A stretch of DNA of 64,000 nucleotides. Source: Globisporangium splendens. Its lineage: Eukaryota; Oomycota; Peronosporomycetes; Pythiales; Pythiaceae. Shown here one piece after another: positions 43,663 to 54,327 of the stretch; position 1 is the stretch's first letter; each line of letters opens with the position of its first letter. The stretch spans positions 479,596-543,595 of the forward strand of contig VFIW01000042.1 in assembly GCA_006386115.1 (NCBI GenBank), in the 5' to 3' direction. Both the position numbers and the translations under genes were made by a program. A model generated the notes under the pieces. That model made no database searches. It was not told the origin of the DNA and saw only the letters and a program-made list of their open reading frames with translations.

Positions 43663-45090
43663 ATGGTTCAGTTTTCTCACCTCGTTGCACTTGCTCTAGT
43701 GCTCTGGTCGTCGTCCTGTGAATTTGCTCAAGGCAATCTCTTCAGCAGCATCCTGGATATCAATGAAGTGTGTCCGCCCGACTCGTTCACGTGTCCGCAT
43801 GGCGGCATAGCGTTTCGAGATCGCAACCACGGGTGCGAGTTCACTCCATGCGAGTTTGTGACGCCGCCAGCGTTCGCGCCAACGCCAGCGCCTGTGACCC
43901 CGCGCACGACGAATGCCTCGCGATGGTTCCGCAACCACGAGTTTTTCGTCCCGCAGGTTCGTTTCCAGGATTTGAAGCGTGGGAGCAACCTGGCAAAGCG
44001 CGTGACGGAGTTGCTGCAAGTGAAATCCAAGCGTGCGTCGCTGTTTGTCGACTTTGGTGAGTTCACGGCCTGCGTCGACCTCTACGCTGTCGCGTCCCGG
44101 TTCATGCCTGTGCAAGGACAAACTACTGCAAATGCGTCGATGGCGCATGAAGCCTTGCTGATTGAAGCGTTGTCCACGGATGGTGACTTGATGCTCGCAG
44201 AGCAGGGCTCTCTGCTTGTGACCTTTTGGAAACCGTGGACGCAGTTTGCACTCTTTGGCTGGCTTACTCAGTATCCAAGTGTACGAGGCATTCTGACGAT
44301 GCTGCGTCATGTGCAGAAGCTGAACAGCCTCGAGGTTCTGATGAAGAGACCGCTGTCGAGAACGCACGATGTGCTTCAAACAGCGGTCGAGGCTGCATCC
44401 AAGCAAATCATCGCGATTCCATCGTTTGTGATCATGAATGCTACTGACGATGGTGCGATGGAAAAAGTCACAAGCAACGATTTAGACGAAGCCAGTGGTG
44501 ACGCTAGCCTCGGGTGGTTTTCCAAGCAACCTGAAGCTGTTCAAGTCCAAGTCTTTGAGTTTCTCGAGTGTCAACTGTTCAAGATGGGCCATCTGGAGCT
44601 TCCAGTGCGAAGCACAGACGCAAATTCGAGTACGACGAAACTCGACATGGAGAAGAACGAGAAGACAAACCGCAGCATTGGGTTTGCACCGCGCTACGGT
44701 AAGACGAGTGCGTCGCTCGTGGCGTTTCTCACGACATTTTCAAGTCTGCTTGACAGTGAATCAGGTACGAAAAGCAATGCGTCTTTGTGGAATTTTACAA
44801 TGCTGACGTGTGATGAGCACGAAACGAGGCTGCGAGCGTATCCGAGTGTGCCGCTCACGGAGCTTGTGGCCTCGGATAGTAGCAGTAGTGGGAGCCAATC
44901 GTCTGAAGCATCCATGACTGGATCGGCAGACTTTATTCATGATGATGATACGAACAGTAGGAACATATCCGCAGGAAAGACGGGAGACCACATCTTCTCT
45001 TGCTGGTTCTATCAGGAGATCGAGAATCTAAATGGCACCCGCGTCGCTGACGCAGCCGCGACGACGCATGCGGTGCGGTTGTACCATTGA
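43663..45090 (+). CDS. Secreted protein of unknown function with N-terminal Cys motif, 475 aa
   Basis: The frame is open from 43411, but the Met at 43663 is followed by a clear signal peptide (MVQFSHLVALALVLW, cleavage near EFAQG), so this start was chosen. The mature N-terminus has a four-cysteine motif (CPPDSFTC, then CEFTPCE) of a kind seen in many oomycete extracellular proteins, then a Pro-rich spacer (FAPTPAPVTP) and a large domain I do not recognise. There are several NxS/T sites (NAS, NAT, NSS, NRS, NFT, NIS, NGT). A Ser-rich, low-complexity stretch lies near the C-terminus. No GPI-type hydrophobic tail. Confidence 0.65.
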   Translation: MVQFSHLVALALVLWSSSCEFAQGNLFSSILDINEVCPPDSFTCPHGGIAFRDRNHGCEFTPCEFVTPPAFAPTPAPVTPRTTNASRWFRNHEFFVPQVRFQDLKRGSNLAKRVTELLQVKSKRASLFVDFGEFTACVDLYAVASRFMPVQGQTTANASMAHEALLIEALSTDGDLMLAEQGSLLVTFWKPWTQFALFGWLTQYPSVRGILTMLRHVQKLNSLEVLMKRPLSRTHDVLQTAVEAASKQIIAIPSFVIMNATDDGAMEKVTSNDLDEASGDASLGWFSKQPEAVQVQVFEFLECQLFKMGHLELPVRSTDANSSTTKLDMEKNEKTNRSIGFAPRYGKTSASLVAFLTTFSSLLDSESGTKSNASLWNFTMLTCDEHETRLRAYPSVPLTELVASDSSSSGSQSSEASMTGSADFIHDDDTNSRNISAGKTGDHIFSCWFYQEIENLNGTRVADAAATTHAVRLYH

Positions 45091-45316
45091 AAAGTGACTG
45101 AATTGAACGCACTCGTCAACTTCAACCTCACCGTTTTATGCCATTGATGCTCTGGCTATGCACATACACACACGCACCAACTATTTCAACAAGTGTAGAG
45201 CTACCTACAGCTTCAATCAAATGGAACCACCTAACAACAAGTTTTCAGCCTTTTGGAATAGTTTGACTTACTATGAGCATGCTCGTTGTTCTCACTTCAG
45301 AGCCGATGTCTTTGTA

Positions 45317-46282
45317 GTTCTCCTAATCGTAGAATTCGGCCGGGTGCTGCGCATTCTCACGCATCGAGAGCTGCTCATGGCGCTGCTTTTCGCCCGACAT
45401 GTCCATCATCTCGACGTTGTCTTGCTCTTGGTCTCGCGCTGCGCCTTCGCGGTCGTCTTGCAGCGTCATCGAGGGTACGTCATGGAACGGCACGTTCGGC
45501 ACCGGTTCGATCTGGCGAAGCTGCTCGTGCAGGATGCGCTTCATGCTGTCCAGGTACGTGGGTGTGTTCAGGTTCTCCATGTTACTCACGGGCATGTGCA
45601 GGCGATACTCTGGACCGTAGTACTCGAAGTAATCGTTGTACGGCATCGCGTCGGGGACATCGACACCTGTGAGAACCGAAGTCTCGTAGCACCAGCACCG
45701 CGCAACATTGCGAAGCGTGTAGCCGCCGCCACCGAGCACCAGAGTCGGCACGTTGAAGCTCTTGACGTACGCCACACAGTCGGCGTGGCCCTTCACCGAG
45801 AGGTTGAAGCACCCGAGACGATCGCCAGAGAGGGAGTCCGTACCACACTGCAGCACGACGGCGCCAGGTGCAAAGTGCTCCATGATCTTGGAGATCACGC
45901 TTCGAAAGATGCTGGTGAAGCTCTCATCGTCCATGCCGTCGCGGCAGGGAAAGTTCACCGCGTAGTTCTTACCCTCGCCATAGCCAATGTCCTTGATGTC
46001 ACCTGTGCCTGGGAAGTACTCGCCGTACTTGTGGAAGGAACATGTCATCACGCGGTTCGTCGTGTAGAACGCTTCTTCGACGCCGTCGCCGTGGTGGATA
46101 TCAATATCAATGTACAGCACGCGCTGGTGCTTCTTGAGAAGCTCCAAAATGCCCAGCACGCAGTCGTTCACGTAGCAGAAGCCGGATGCCTCGGATCGCT
46201 TGGCGTGGTGGAGCCCACCGGACCAGTTGATGACAATGTCGGCCGATTCATCATTGAGCTTTGCAGCGCCACCGATCGACGC
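45317..46282 (-). repeat. Gene-conversion tract shared with 54929-55894 (HDAC copy 1 side)
   Basis: This 966-bp segment is the reverse complement of 54929-55894 with two differences found: one changes Val to Ala (FAPGAV[V/A]LQ) and one is silent in a His codon (FHDVP). Identity ends 6 bp after the stop codon and, on the other side, at the codons for YASAS. Confidence 0.85.
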
Positions 46283-47002
46283 CGACGCGTACATTTGGCA
46301 GAACTCAAAGACGCCATCGAACACAGGACAATCTTCCCCAACATTGAAGCGCTGCAGCTGGCGCAGGTAGTCGTGCATGTTGTCTGGCGTCACCAGTCGA
46401 AGGAAATGGATGTAGTCGTCCGAGTGGAAGCGTGTGAGTTCGTCCCATTCCACCAAACGAGGACGCTGCAGCATAGAGAGAGAAACCAAGCCAGGTGGTT
46501 AGTGCAGACACCCCAGCAAGGTCCATATAAACAGCGAAAAAAACTACATATTGACGTACAAAGATCTCCATGTGCTTAGTCAGTCCGTAGTTCGCGATGA
46601 GGTTGTGCGCCATGCGAATGCGGTGCGGCTGTCGTCATCATGCCATCATCATCATGCGTCCGTGAGTTAACAATTCAAACAAACGTCACATCAGCCATCT
46701 CGACCCTCATTATTACGCATTATTACAAAACATGTAGCTTTGCTCTCATCGACCACTTACTTTCATCGGGTGGTTTTGTCCATAATGGTAGTTCCCGATC
46801 TCCGCTATGTAAACAAACGCAAAAAGGAGTCATTCCCCCCCCCCCCATCGTCAGTCTCTCAAACAACACTTGTAGCGGCTCAAATCAGACGCAACCAACG
46901 CGTGCAGTAGTACGTACAGTCGTAGAAGTAGGCGACGCGGCGCTTGGCGCTAGCACTCGCGCCGCTCGCGTTCGCGGGGTTGCCGTTGTCCAGTACCGCC
47001 AT
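45323..47002 (-). CDS. Class I histone deacetylase (RPD3/HDAC1 type), copy 1 (4 exons, 446 aa)
   Basis: Spliced model, minus strand: exons 47002-46918, 46804-46761, 46628-46560 and 46465-45323; introns 113, 132 and 94 bp, phases 1, 0, 0. The product removes acetyl groups from histone lysines and normally works in nuclear corepressor complexes. Hallmarks: [17 protein letters not shown] start, [17 protein letters not shown] (active-site His pair), [16 protein letters not shown] (zinc ligands Asp and His), [14 protein letters not shown] (zinc Asp) and [15 protein letters not shown] (catalytic Tyr). The acidic, Glu/Gln-rich C-terminus is typical. Intron 1 holds a run of about 12 C residues. It has a near-identical partner at 54328-55888 in opposite orientation. 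A 473-codon plus-strand frame over this gene is antisense shadow. Confidence 0.92.
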
Positions 47003-47394
47003 CTTCGTGTCTGCTGCTTGAATTTCGGAGCTGCTCGTAATCTCCCGTACTGAACCAGACAGGCGCAGCCATCTTGGACCCAAACAGTGTGTCATGATTT
47101 GTACCACACTACTTGGTGTTTAATTAATGTGGCCCACTTTATTCTCGTGTTATGTTTGAGAACCAACCACACCAAAAGTGGAGATGGGGAAGGCGTAATT
47201 ACGCATTGTATTCGTTCGACAGGTGTCGAGAAGGCGTAAAAACGAGGGGTGCTTATCTTAGGTTGTGCCGTAAAAAAGACACTCGGCTCACCACCCAAGC
47301 CAAAAAAGTGCCCCAAGAAGAACAGGGAGAAGAGAACGCCGCCAGCCACCCGCGCTCATAACGCCATTGGAGCAGCAGCGAGAAGACAGACGCC
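47003..47394. other. Divergent promoter region between HDAC copy 1 and NAP1
   Basis: A 392-bp head-to-head interval. No perfect Inr element was found on either side. Confidence 0.5.
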
Positions 47395-48453
47395 ATGGCC
47401 GACAAGGAATTCGTGGACGAGAAGACGGTCGTGGAGGCGGACGACGTCGCCGACAAGGTCGCCAGCCTCAATGTGGACGGCGACGACGAAGAGGACTTGG
47501 AAGACGACCTGGCCAACCTGCCTGCGAACGTGCAGTTGCGTCTTGCTGCCCTCCGCAAGCTGCAGGAAGAGCAGGCCGTGCTCGAAGAGCAGTTCGAGAA
47601 GGAACGCAAGCTGCTCGAGCTCAAGTACGAGAAGCTCTATCAACCGTTCTACAAGCAACGTGCGGAGATCGTCTCGGGTGAGAAGGAAGTGGACGCTGTG
47701 TTGAACGGCGAAGGTGCGCAGCAAGAAGGCGCCTCGGCTGAAGAAGAGAACGTCAAGGGTGTCCCTGGCTTCTGGCTCCGTGCGTTCATGAACCACTCGG
47801 CGTTGGCGGATCTCATCCACGAACGCGACCTGCCAGCGTTTGAGTACTTGGTGGATGTGCGCTCTGCGTCCCACGAAGAGGACAACGGCTTCAAGCTCGA
47901 GTTCGACTTTGCCGAGAACCCATTCTTCACGAACAAGACCTTGTCGAAGGAGTACGACATCGGTGATGCCTCGGAAGCCGGTGAGGCTGTGCTGAGCAAC
48001 GTTGTTGGGACGGTCATCGAGTGGAAGGAAGGCAAGAATCTGTGCGAAGTGACCAAGAAGGTGAAGCAACGTGCTAAGGGCGGCAAGGGCGAAACCCGCG
48101 TTGTGAGCCGCACCGAGCCATGCGAGAGCTTCTTCCAGTTCTTCGCACCGGTTGAGATGCCATCGGAGGAAGACGACGAGGACAACGATTTGATCATGCG
48201 TCAACTCACGGGCGACTTCGAGATCGGTTTCCTCATCCACGAGACCATCATCCCACAGGCGCTCTTGTGGTTCACGGGCGAAGCTGTCGAGGACGACGAC
48301 TCGGACTACGATCCAGAAGACGACTACGATGACGACGAAGAGTCGGACGAGTCGGACGAAGACGGCCCTCGTGCGCGCAAGCCAAAGAAGAAGTTCCCAG
48401 CGCTTGAAGGTGCCAAGTCGACCGAGAAGCCACCAGAGTGCAAGAACCAATAA
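47395..48453 (+). CDS. Nucleosome assembly protein 1 (NAP1) family histone chaperone
   Basis: Single exon, 352 residues. NAP1 fold: acidic N-terminus, a long dimerisation helix (LRKLQEEQAVLEEQFEKERKL onward, about 55-95), then the domain with GVPGFWLRAFMNH, LEFDFAENPFFTN, LSKEY and SFFQFF, the signature order of NAP1L/NAP1. The C-terminal acidic stretch (EDDDSDYDPEDDYDDDEESDE) binds histones in this family. The protein ends CKNQ, resembling the CKQQ farnesylation box of plant and animal NAP1 proteins. NAP1 shuttles H2A-H2B and assists nucleosome assembly. It is divergent from HDAC copy 1. Confidence 0.92.
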   Translation: MADKEFVDEKTVVEADDVADKVASLNVDGDDEEDLEDDLANLPANVQLRLAALRKLQEEQAVLEEQFEKERKLLELKYEKLYQPFYKQRAEIVSGEKEVDAVLNGEGAQQEGASAEEENVKGVPGFWLRAFMNHSALADLIHERDLPAFEYLVDVRSASHEEDNGFKLEFDFAENPFFTNKTLSKEYDIGDASEAGEAVLSNVVGTVIEWKEGKNLCEVTKKVKQRAKGGKGETRVVSRTEPCESFFQFFAPVEMPSEEDDEDNDLIMRQLTGDFEIGFLIHETIIPQALLWFTGEAVEDDDSDYDPEDDYDDDEESDESDEDGPRARKPKKKFPALEGAKSTEKPPECKNQ

Positions 48454-49988
48454 GTTACTTCCTTGTCTGTATTTCCACATCCTACTTTAGCCTTTTGATT
48501 TGATGATATATAAGGGAGACTCGCCACTGGAATCTCTGACGAAACAAAGCACGTGCATTTTCCGGCCATCTACTCTTTTCTGTGTGTCTTTGTGTTGCAG
48601 TGTGGAACGTACCCATTCCACATTTTGTGTGTGTTATGCCAACGTGTATCCATGTGACGCAGCCCAAGGTCTCTACAGTAGCTCTTCGTAGGCGCCAATA
48701 CTCGTTCGGTCGCTTGAATCGCGGGTGTCCACACGTTTTTGTTTGATGTTTGAATTTTGCGCACCCATTTGTCACGACTCGTCTCGACACCTTTGGTTCA
48801 ACCGCAGCCAGTGCAGTTGTTTACTCACTTGAGGGTGCTATTCTAAAACCATATTGCACCAGAGCGACATGAGGGTGCTGCGACTGGATGTTGCACCAAT
48901 GTGAAAGATCCAGTCGCCTAAAAGAGTGGATTTTGTGTGAAAAGGCGGAGGGTTATCCGGATTTTGCGTAGCCATTCAACAAAACGGGATCCAAACGAGT
49001 CGGAATAATCGCGTAAAAAGGAGGACGGGCACTAATTCCAGTTGGCTAATCCACTGCTCCGATGGTGCATCAACACTAGATGCGCACATTTCCATATTGC
49101 CGATCGCATGCGTTTGATTTCCACTACGCACGATATGAGATCTCTGAGCAACTGCAGGAGCTGCTCCAATAAGGATTCTGCAGCGTCTCTGCTTGACGCA
49201 GTAAGCAAAATGGAGCATCGCAGTTGCTGAGGGAATTATTGTTTTAGTTTTTTTTCTCATAGGGTTTTTGATGTCGCAGATGAAAAGCAGCACTCTGTCT
49301 GTTCCTTTTGGTGGAGGAAGACGAAGCCAAATGGGAATGACTCTCTTGCAATGCAATCCTCACGTAAATGGACGATGGCCTGCCTCATATCGTGCAGACA
49401 GACATCATGTGGCACAGCCAACACAACTGCCCCCTCGTCCACACACTCGCTCTCTTTTCACCTACTCCATGACCGACCCCGGCTATTTTGCCGACCTGGT
49501 TCCATCTCTAGCTTGAGAAAGTAAGAATTAATAACTATAGCAAGATGAGTGTAATGCAGGATGCTCGAATATTACACAGGTTTGAACAATTACCCTTATA
49601 TTTCAATGTGCCAACAAACCTGCATATATCAGGTATAGTCTATATCAGAGGTACCCGAATCTCTTCGTACTGTACCTGCATTCGTCTGTTGGAAGGACCA
49701 TCATTTTCTCTCCCCACACGCATGCGCCACGAGAAGTGTGTAGGTAGAAAAATTTCACAGAGCAAAAACTGGTTTCCTACCAATCACAGGTCTCCATTAT
49801 ATCAGCAACTGCCAGTTTCGGCCAATCGTATCCTCCCAGCTGCGCATTTTCGTTCTGTGCCTGGACGCGATCGTCTAATCATGTTGCAGGAGAATAAAAC
49901 CTTGGCGAAATAAACAGCACCGCAGGAAGGAAGGCGGCATTTGCGGATTGGTCTCCTGTCGCTCAAGGCAAGCGCTTCAACAGGGAAC
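48454..49988. other. 1.5-kb intergenic region
   Basis: No supported gene; only frames of 60-126 codons without domains. Two imperfect copies of GAGGGTGCT occur near 48831-48880. Confidence 0.5.
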
Positions 49989-51575
49989 ATGGAGAAGGCT
50001 TCTGCGTACGGCTGCTGCTGCGACATGGGGCTCTTCGACTTTTTCCGCTCGCGCTCGAGCTCTCTGCGCGGCCGCAACAGCGTCAAGAGCGCCGCTTCCA
50101 CCGACGCGCAGGTGCCGCCGCAGGCGCCAGCGACCGCCGCGAAGAGCAGCACCAGCGAGAGCGCTCAGCAGCCGCCTGTGCCTGCGCCCCCAGTGAGCGC
50201 GCCAGCAGCGCTCCCACCGTCGTCGCTCGATTCGTTGGCCACGACTGCGTCTGTGAGCTCGAACAACAACGAGGAAGACGACGAGGACGGACAGGTGAAA
50301 CCGCAGGAGAATCTCGGCAGCATCCAGAACTATGAGATCGTCAAGGAACTCGGACGCGGTGCCACGGCGGTTGTGCAGCTCGGTAAGCAGAAAGACGGCG
50401 ATCAGTTTGTGGCGCTGAAGGTGTTTAAGACGTCGCTGCTGAAAAAGATGCGCGAAGTGAAGCGTGTGGGTCGCCGCATGGTCGTGTCCACGGCGCTGGA
50501 CAAAGTGCAGGTCGAGATCGCGATCATGAAGAAGCTCAAGCACCCGAACCTGCTGAATCTGCTCGAAGTGTTTGACGACGACTCGGAGACGCTCGTGCTC
50601 ATGCTCGAGTACGCACCGCATGGTCAGATCATGCACTGGGACTCGGAACAGAAAACGTACACAGCGAACCGCAGCATCATCGCAAATGGACAGTTGCAGG
50701 AGAACGAACTGCGCGACTGCGTGCGCCAGTTGATTCTCGGATTGGAGTATTTGCACGAAAACAACATTTGCCATCGCGACTTGAAGCCCGAGAACATTCT
50801 CGTGTCGGACAACGGCGTGTTCAAGATCGCGGATTTTGGCGTTGCGCACTTGTTCGAGGAGGAACCTGCTGCGGATGCTGCTGGAGACAACCAGGCGAGT
50901 TCGGAACCTGCAAAGAAGAAAGGGTACGTGTCGTCTACGGCGGGTACGTACGCGTTTATGGCTCCGGAGACGCTCAAGGGTGGCGCGTACGACGCTTACG
51001 CTGCCGACGTGTGGGCACTCGGCATCACGCTGCATGCGCTTGCGTTCGGCAGCATCCCGTACTACGACCCAGATGTCGTGGCGCTCTTTGAGCAAATCGA
51101 GCGCGACCCGATCGTGCTCGACACGGACAACAACACTGGCGTCTCGAGCGGCTTGGCTGAGCTGCTCTACGGTCTCTTGGAGAAAGACCCGGAGAAGCGA
51201 TGGACTCTGAAACAGTGCAAGGAGCACGATTGGTTGTTGGAAGGACTGGACGAGGACACCAAGAACCAATTCGTGAACGCCAAGCACGAAACAGTGGAAG
51301 TGAAGCCTGAGGACGTGGCGAACGCCGTGACCAAGGTGTCGTCGTTCAACGTGCTGCTACGCGTGAAGCTTGGCGCGAACAAGTGGCGCCGGAAAGCGAT
51401 GAAGTCGCTGGAGGAGAAGAAGCGCGCGTCGCTGACGGCGGACGACATCGCGTCTGCGTCGGCGCCATTGCCCACGCTGAGCGCCGAGGACGAGACGCCG
51501 GAGGTTGATGACGACGCAGAGACGAAGAAGAAGAACGAACAGCCCGCTGTGACGGACAACCAGTCGGAGATTTGA
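49989..51575 (+). CDS. CaMKK/LKB1-type Ser/Thr protein kinase
   Basis: Single exon, 528 residues from the ATG at 49989. An alternative ATG at 50025 gives MGLFDFF, a possible myristoylation start, and the intervening YGCCCD could be palmitoylated. A Ser/Pro/Ala-rich region precedes the kinase domain (about 115-420): GRGATAVV glycine loop, VALK (Lys144), helix C Glu176 in QVEIAIMKKLKHPN, HRDLKPEN (Asp264), DFG (282-284), APE (325-327). The basic insert before helix C (REVKRVGRRM...DKVQVEIAI) and the GQIM stretch resemble calcium/calmodulin-dependent kinase kinases, upstream activators of AMPK/SNF1-type kinases. The activation loop contains an Ala/Glu-rich insertion. The C-terminus is Glu/Lys-rich. 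Subfamily assignment is moderate. Confidence 0.83.
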   Translation: MEKASAYGCCCDMGLFDFFRSRSSSLRGRNSVKSAASTDAQVPPQAPATAAKSSTSESAQQPPVPAPPVSAPAALPPSSLDSLATTASVSSNNNEEDDEDGQVKPQENLGSIQNYEIVKELGRGATAVVQLGKQKDGDQFVALKVFKTSLLKKMREVKRVGRRMVVSTALDKVQVEIAIMKKLKHPNLLNLLEVFDDDSETLVLMLEYAPHGQIMHWDSEQKTYTANRSIIANGQLQENELRDCVRQLILGLEYLHENNICHRDLKPENILVSDNGVFKIADFGVAHLFEEEPAADAAGDNQASSEPAKKKGYVSSTAGTYAFMAPETLKGGAYDAYAADVWALGITLHALAFGSIPYYDPDVVALFEQIERDPIVLDTDNNTGVSSGLAELLYGLLEKDPEKRWTLKQCKEHDWLLEGLDEDTKNQFVNAKHETVEVKPEDVANAVTKVSSFNVLLRVKLGANKWRRKAMKSLEEKKRASLTADDIASASAPLPTLSAEDETPEVDDDAETKKKNEQPAVTDNQSEI

Positions 51576-51825
51576 CGGAAAAAGAGAAAGCTCGCGCGTT
51601 GAACACCAGCGAGCTTTTATTTTCTAGTAGTTTCGCGTTTTAGTTTAGTTACATTTTAGTGAGAGAAGAGCTTGAAAAAGCACATAGAGAGCTACGAAGT
51701 TGAGCTGCTCCATGTACATACATAAGAACAGAATGACTTTATGACGAGATTCCATCTAAAGAAAAACAAGTGCATTTGTTTCTCATACACACACACACAG
51801 CAAAACAAGTGACCCTACGCAACGT

Positions 51826-53697
51826 CTAGCCGACTCTGTTGCCACCATAATGGCCGCCTTTCTTAATGCCGCCGGCACCTCCACCACCCGTTCCACCGCG
51901 GTTCGCGAGATTCTTCATCTGGTCGGCGTGCTCCTTGAGTTTCTGCTTGACCATCACGAGCAGCACGCCGCTGACGCCGACGAGCGAGATGGAGAGGATG
52001 AACGTCATGTAGCTCACGGCCACGGAGCCGTACATCTGGCCACTCTGCCCGCTCATGAAGAACCCCATGAGCACGGGCAGGAAGATCTCGCCCATACCGC
52101 AGCCGAACACGATGAGCGACGACACGCGGCGAATGAGCAGCTCGTTGATCACGCGCGTGAGGCAGTGGATGCTCAGCGTGAACAGCGGCGCGAGCGCAAA
52201 GCCGAAGAGGATGAGGCAGAATGTGAACGTCGCGAAGCCCGTCTCGGCGCCGAAGAGGATGCCGAACGAGCTGATCATGCACGCGATCGAGAGGTGGAAG
52301 ATCGAGAACAGGTTCAGCGCGTGGAACATGTACGACGAGAAGAAGCAGTACGAGAGCCACAGCGACGCCCAGAACAGCAGCATCAGCACGCAGCCCCAGA
52401 CGTAGATCTGCTGCGGCGTCAGCGGCGTCGACGACACCTTGAGCACGTGACCTAGGTAGTCGAACAGGAACGCGCCGAGCCCGAGCTGCGTGCCGAAGAG
52501 CACCGTCGCGAAGATCGTGACCATGAGGATGATCAGGTTGTTCTGCGGATCGTACGTGTCCGGGTTGTAATTGGCAGACCCACCGTAGTGCTTCACGTGC
52601 AGGAACACACCGCCCACGATCGGACTCGGCACTGTGGGCACGCGCCGCGTCGGGTCTTCGAAGCCCAGCAGCGTCTGGTGCTCGTCGCGTCCATAGATCG
52701 GCCGCGGACTCGCTGTCATGACGATGATCGCGATCGGGATCACGGTCGCAATCGCCAAGCCGTAGAACGCATAGCTCAGCTCCAGTGACAGCGCGTTCAA
52801 AGCGAGCGCGATCGCGGGACCCAACACTGCGCCAAAGCCGTACGAAAAGTTGAGCGACGTCACGAGGCTTCGTCCACGCTCAATTTTCTCCCCAGCCACC
52901 CAGAGAACACAGCGATTCAACCTGCAAAAGACACAACAATAACATAAGCGTCCCAGACATTTTACCCTCGCACAGAGCAGTAAAAAGTGCGCTTACGTGA
53001 TGTTAAGCAGCGCCGACCAGACACCCTTGGCGATGAAATAAATGCTGACACCGAGGTTGCCCGATGCGGCTGCGACGGGCGTCAAGCACGCGTACCACGC
53101 GCCACTGGAGAGCAAGATCCCGACCATGAGGTACTTCATGAGGTTCATCTCGATCGTCACGTTGAGCACGAGCTCGCTCACGAACGACATGAGCAGCGCA
53201 GCGCCGCCATGGGCAGCGAAGATCGGTCCGAACGACGACACGGGACTATTCAAATTCGACGTCGTGAGCGCAAGCTGTGAGAAATACTGGAGTGCTGGCC
53301 CCAAGAGCCCCATGAATGAGCCCTGCAGCACGTAAATGAACCGATACGCAAACAACTGGAGGTCGTAGCTCTGCACGTCTTCAATGTCCTCCATGGACGG
53401 GATGCTGCTCAGCGACGACTCCAGATGCAGCAGCGACATCGGGTCTTTGCGGTACTGGTAACTTTCGCCGTAGCTCTCCCCATAGCTCTCGCTGGAGCTG
53501 ATGCCGCCGAAGCCTCGTCGGTCAGATCCACCACCGCTGACTCCACCTCCACCATGGGGAGGACCCGCCGAGCGCCCTCCTCTCTCGGGAAAGCCACCGC
53601 CAGTGGTACGGAAGCTACTATCACTAGTTGACAGCGAGCTCTGGTTCGACGTGCGGCGCGACGACTGCGAAGTGCGGTACGAGTTCCTTCCTGGCAT
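51826..53697 (-). CDS. Major facilitator superfamily transporter, MFSD4-like (2 exons, 598 aa)
   Basis: Spliced model, minus strand: exons 53697-52997 and 52921-51826, one 75-bp GT-AG intron, phase 2. A Ser/Gly-rich cytosolic N-terminus of about 115 residues is followed by about 12 hydrophobic spans split by a central loop containing IYGRDEHQTLLGF, a layout typical of MFS. The stretch ending in LNFSYGFGAVLGPAIAL resembles the N..FG.GA..P pattern of MFSD4/UNC93-like transporters. The C-terminus is a Gly-rich basic tail. Substrate unknown. Start chosen at MPGRNS (53697) because the upstream frame has no other ATG before this point. Confidence 0.72.
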
Positions 53698-54253
53698 CTT
53701 GACGCTGTGCTGTGCAGAACTTCGCAGACAGATAGAGATGCCCAACCGCTGGAACAGCACACGAGCGACAAGGACGACGCCGTCAGCAGCGCCTCACAGA
53801 CGGACAGGACACGGTTGTCAATGGATGCAGGACGCGCGTTCGCTCTCGTGGCGATGCGGAATGCGCGAACTGCTGCTGTTGTCGAGTGCCTTTCTTCTCT
53901 TCCACATGCAGCACCCAAAAATAACTCAGAAAGAATGCACTCCTGCTAAGTACGAGTGCGAATGCTTCCACTAAGTACGATCAGATGTTGTTTGAGTGTA
54001 CCCGAGAGTTCAGAAAGCATTCCCCAACTAGTGTGAGCCACAGCGTGTGCTTCTTCGAGTTGGCGGTCGCACGAAGGTTCCATCAACCACTTTTAGGCGA
54101 TGATATCCCGCTAAGTACGATATCGGTCGTCTGAAGGTCGCACAATGTTCAGCCATCTCCTAGATTAGCGTGGCACCACACTATGAGATGAGTCACATGG
54201 GTACACGCAATGTACTGTGTGGCAAAGCCGTCATTGCTTGATGGATGATTGCG
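53698..54253. other. Intergenic region with three CTAAGTACGA motifs
   Basis: The decamer CTAAGTACGA occurs at 53946-53955, 53971-53980 and 54111-54120, in the interval between the divergent MFS gene and HDAC copy 2. GGTCGCAC-type motifs recur at about 54065 and 54137. No gene was seen. Confidence 0.55.
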
Positions 54254-54271
54254 CACACTCGCGCATTTGCC
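54254..54271 (+). promoter_or_regulatory. Core-promoter-like element of HDAC copy 2
   Basis: CACACTCGCGCATTTGCC is close to the Inr plus flanking region seen at the elicitin gene (CACTCG then CATTTG) and lies 57-74 bp before the ATG at 54328. Confidence 0.55.
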
Positions 54272-54327
54272 GGCGGCCACACAGACCACGGGAGAAGATC
54301 AGCCATCAGCAGACACGACAGGCGGCG

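Noticed and set aside
45158..46579. 473-codon plus-strand open frame over HDAC copy 1 (and a 329-codon minus-strand frame over copy 2 at 54926-55915)
   Set aside because: Antisense shadow of a strongly biased coding sequence. It occurs in both HDAC copies because the underlying DNA is the same, and it has no domain.
47356..48480. 374-codon minus-strand frame opposite NAP1
   Set aside because: Shadow frame; NAP1 on the plus strand explains the sequence fully.
49977..51287. 436-codon minus-strand frame opposite the kinase
   Set aside because: The translation is His/Arg/Leu-rich with no domain and mirrors the kinase codon bias; the plus strand encodes a complete kinase.
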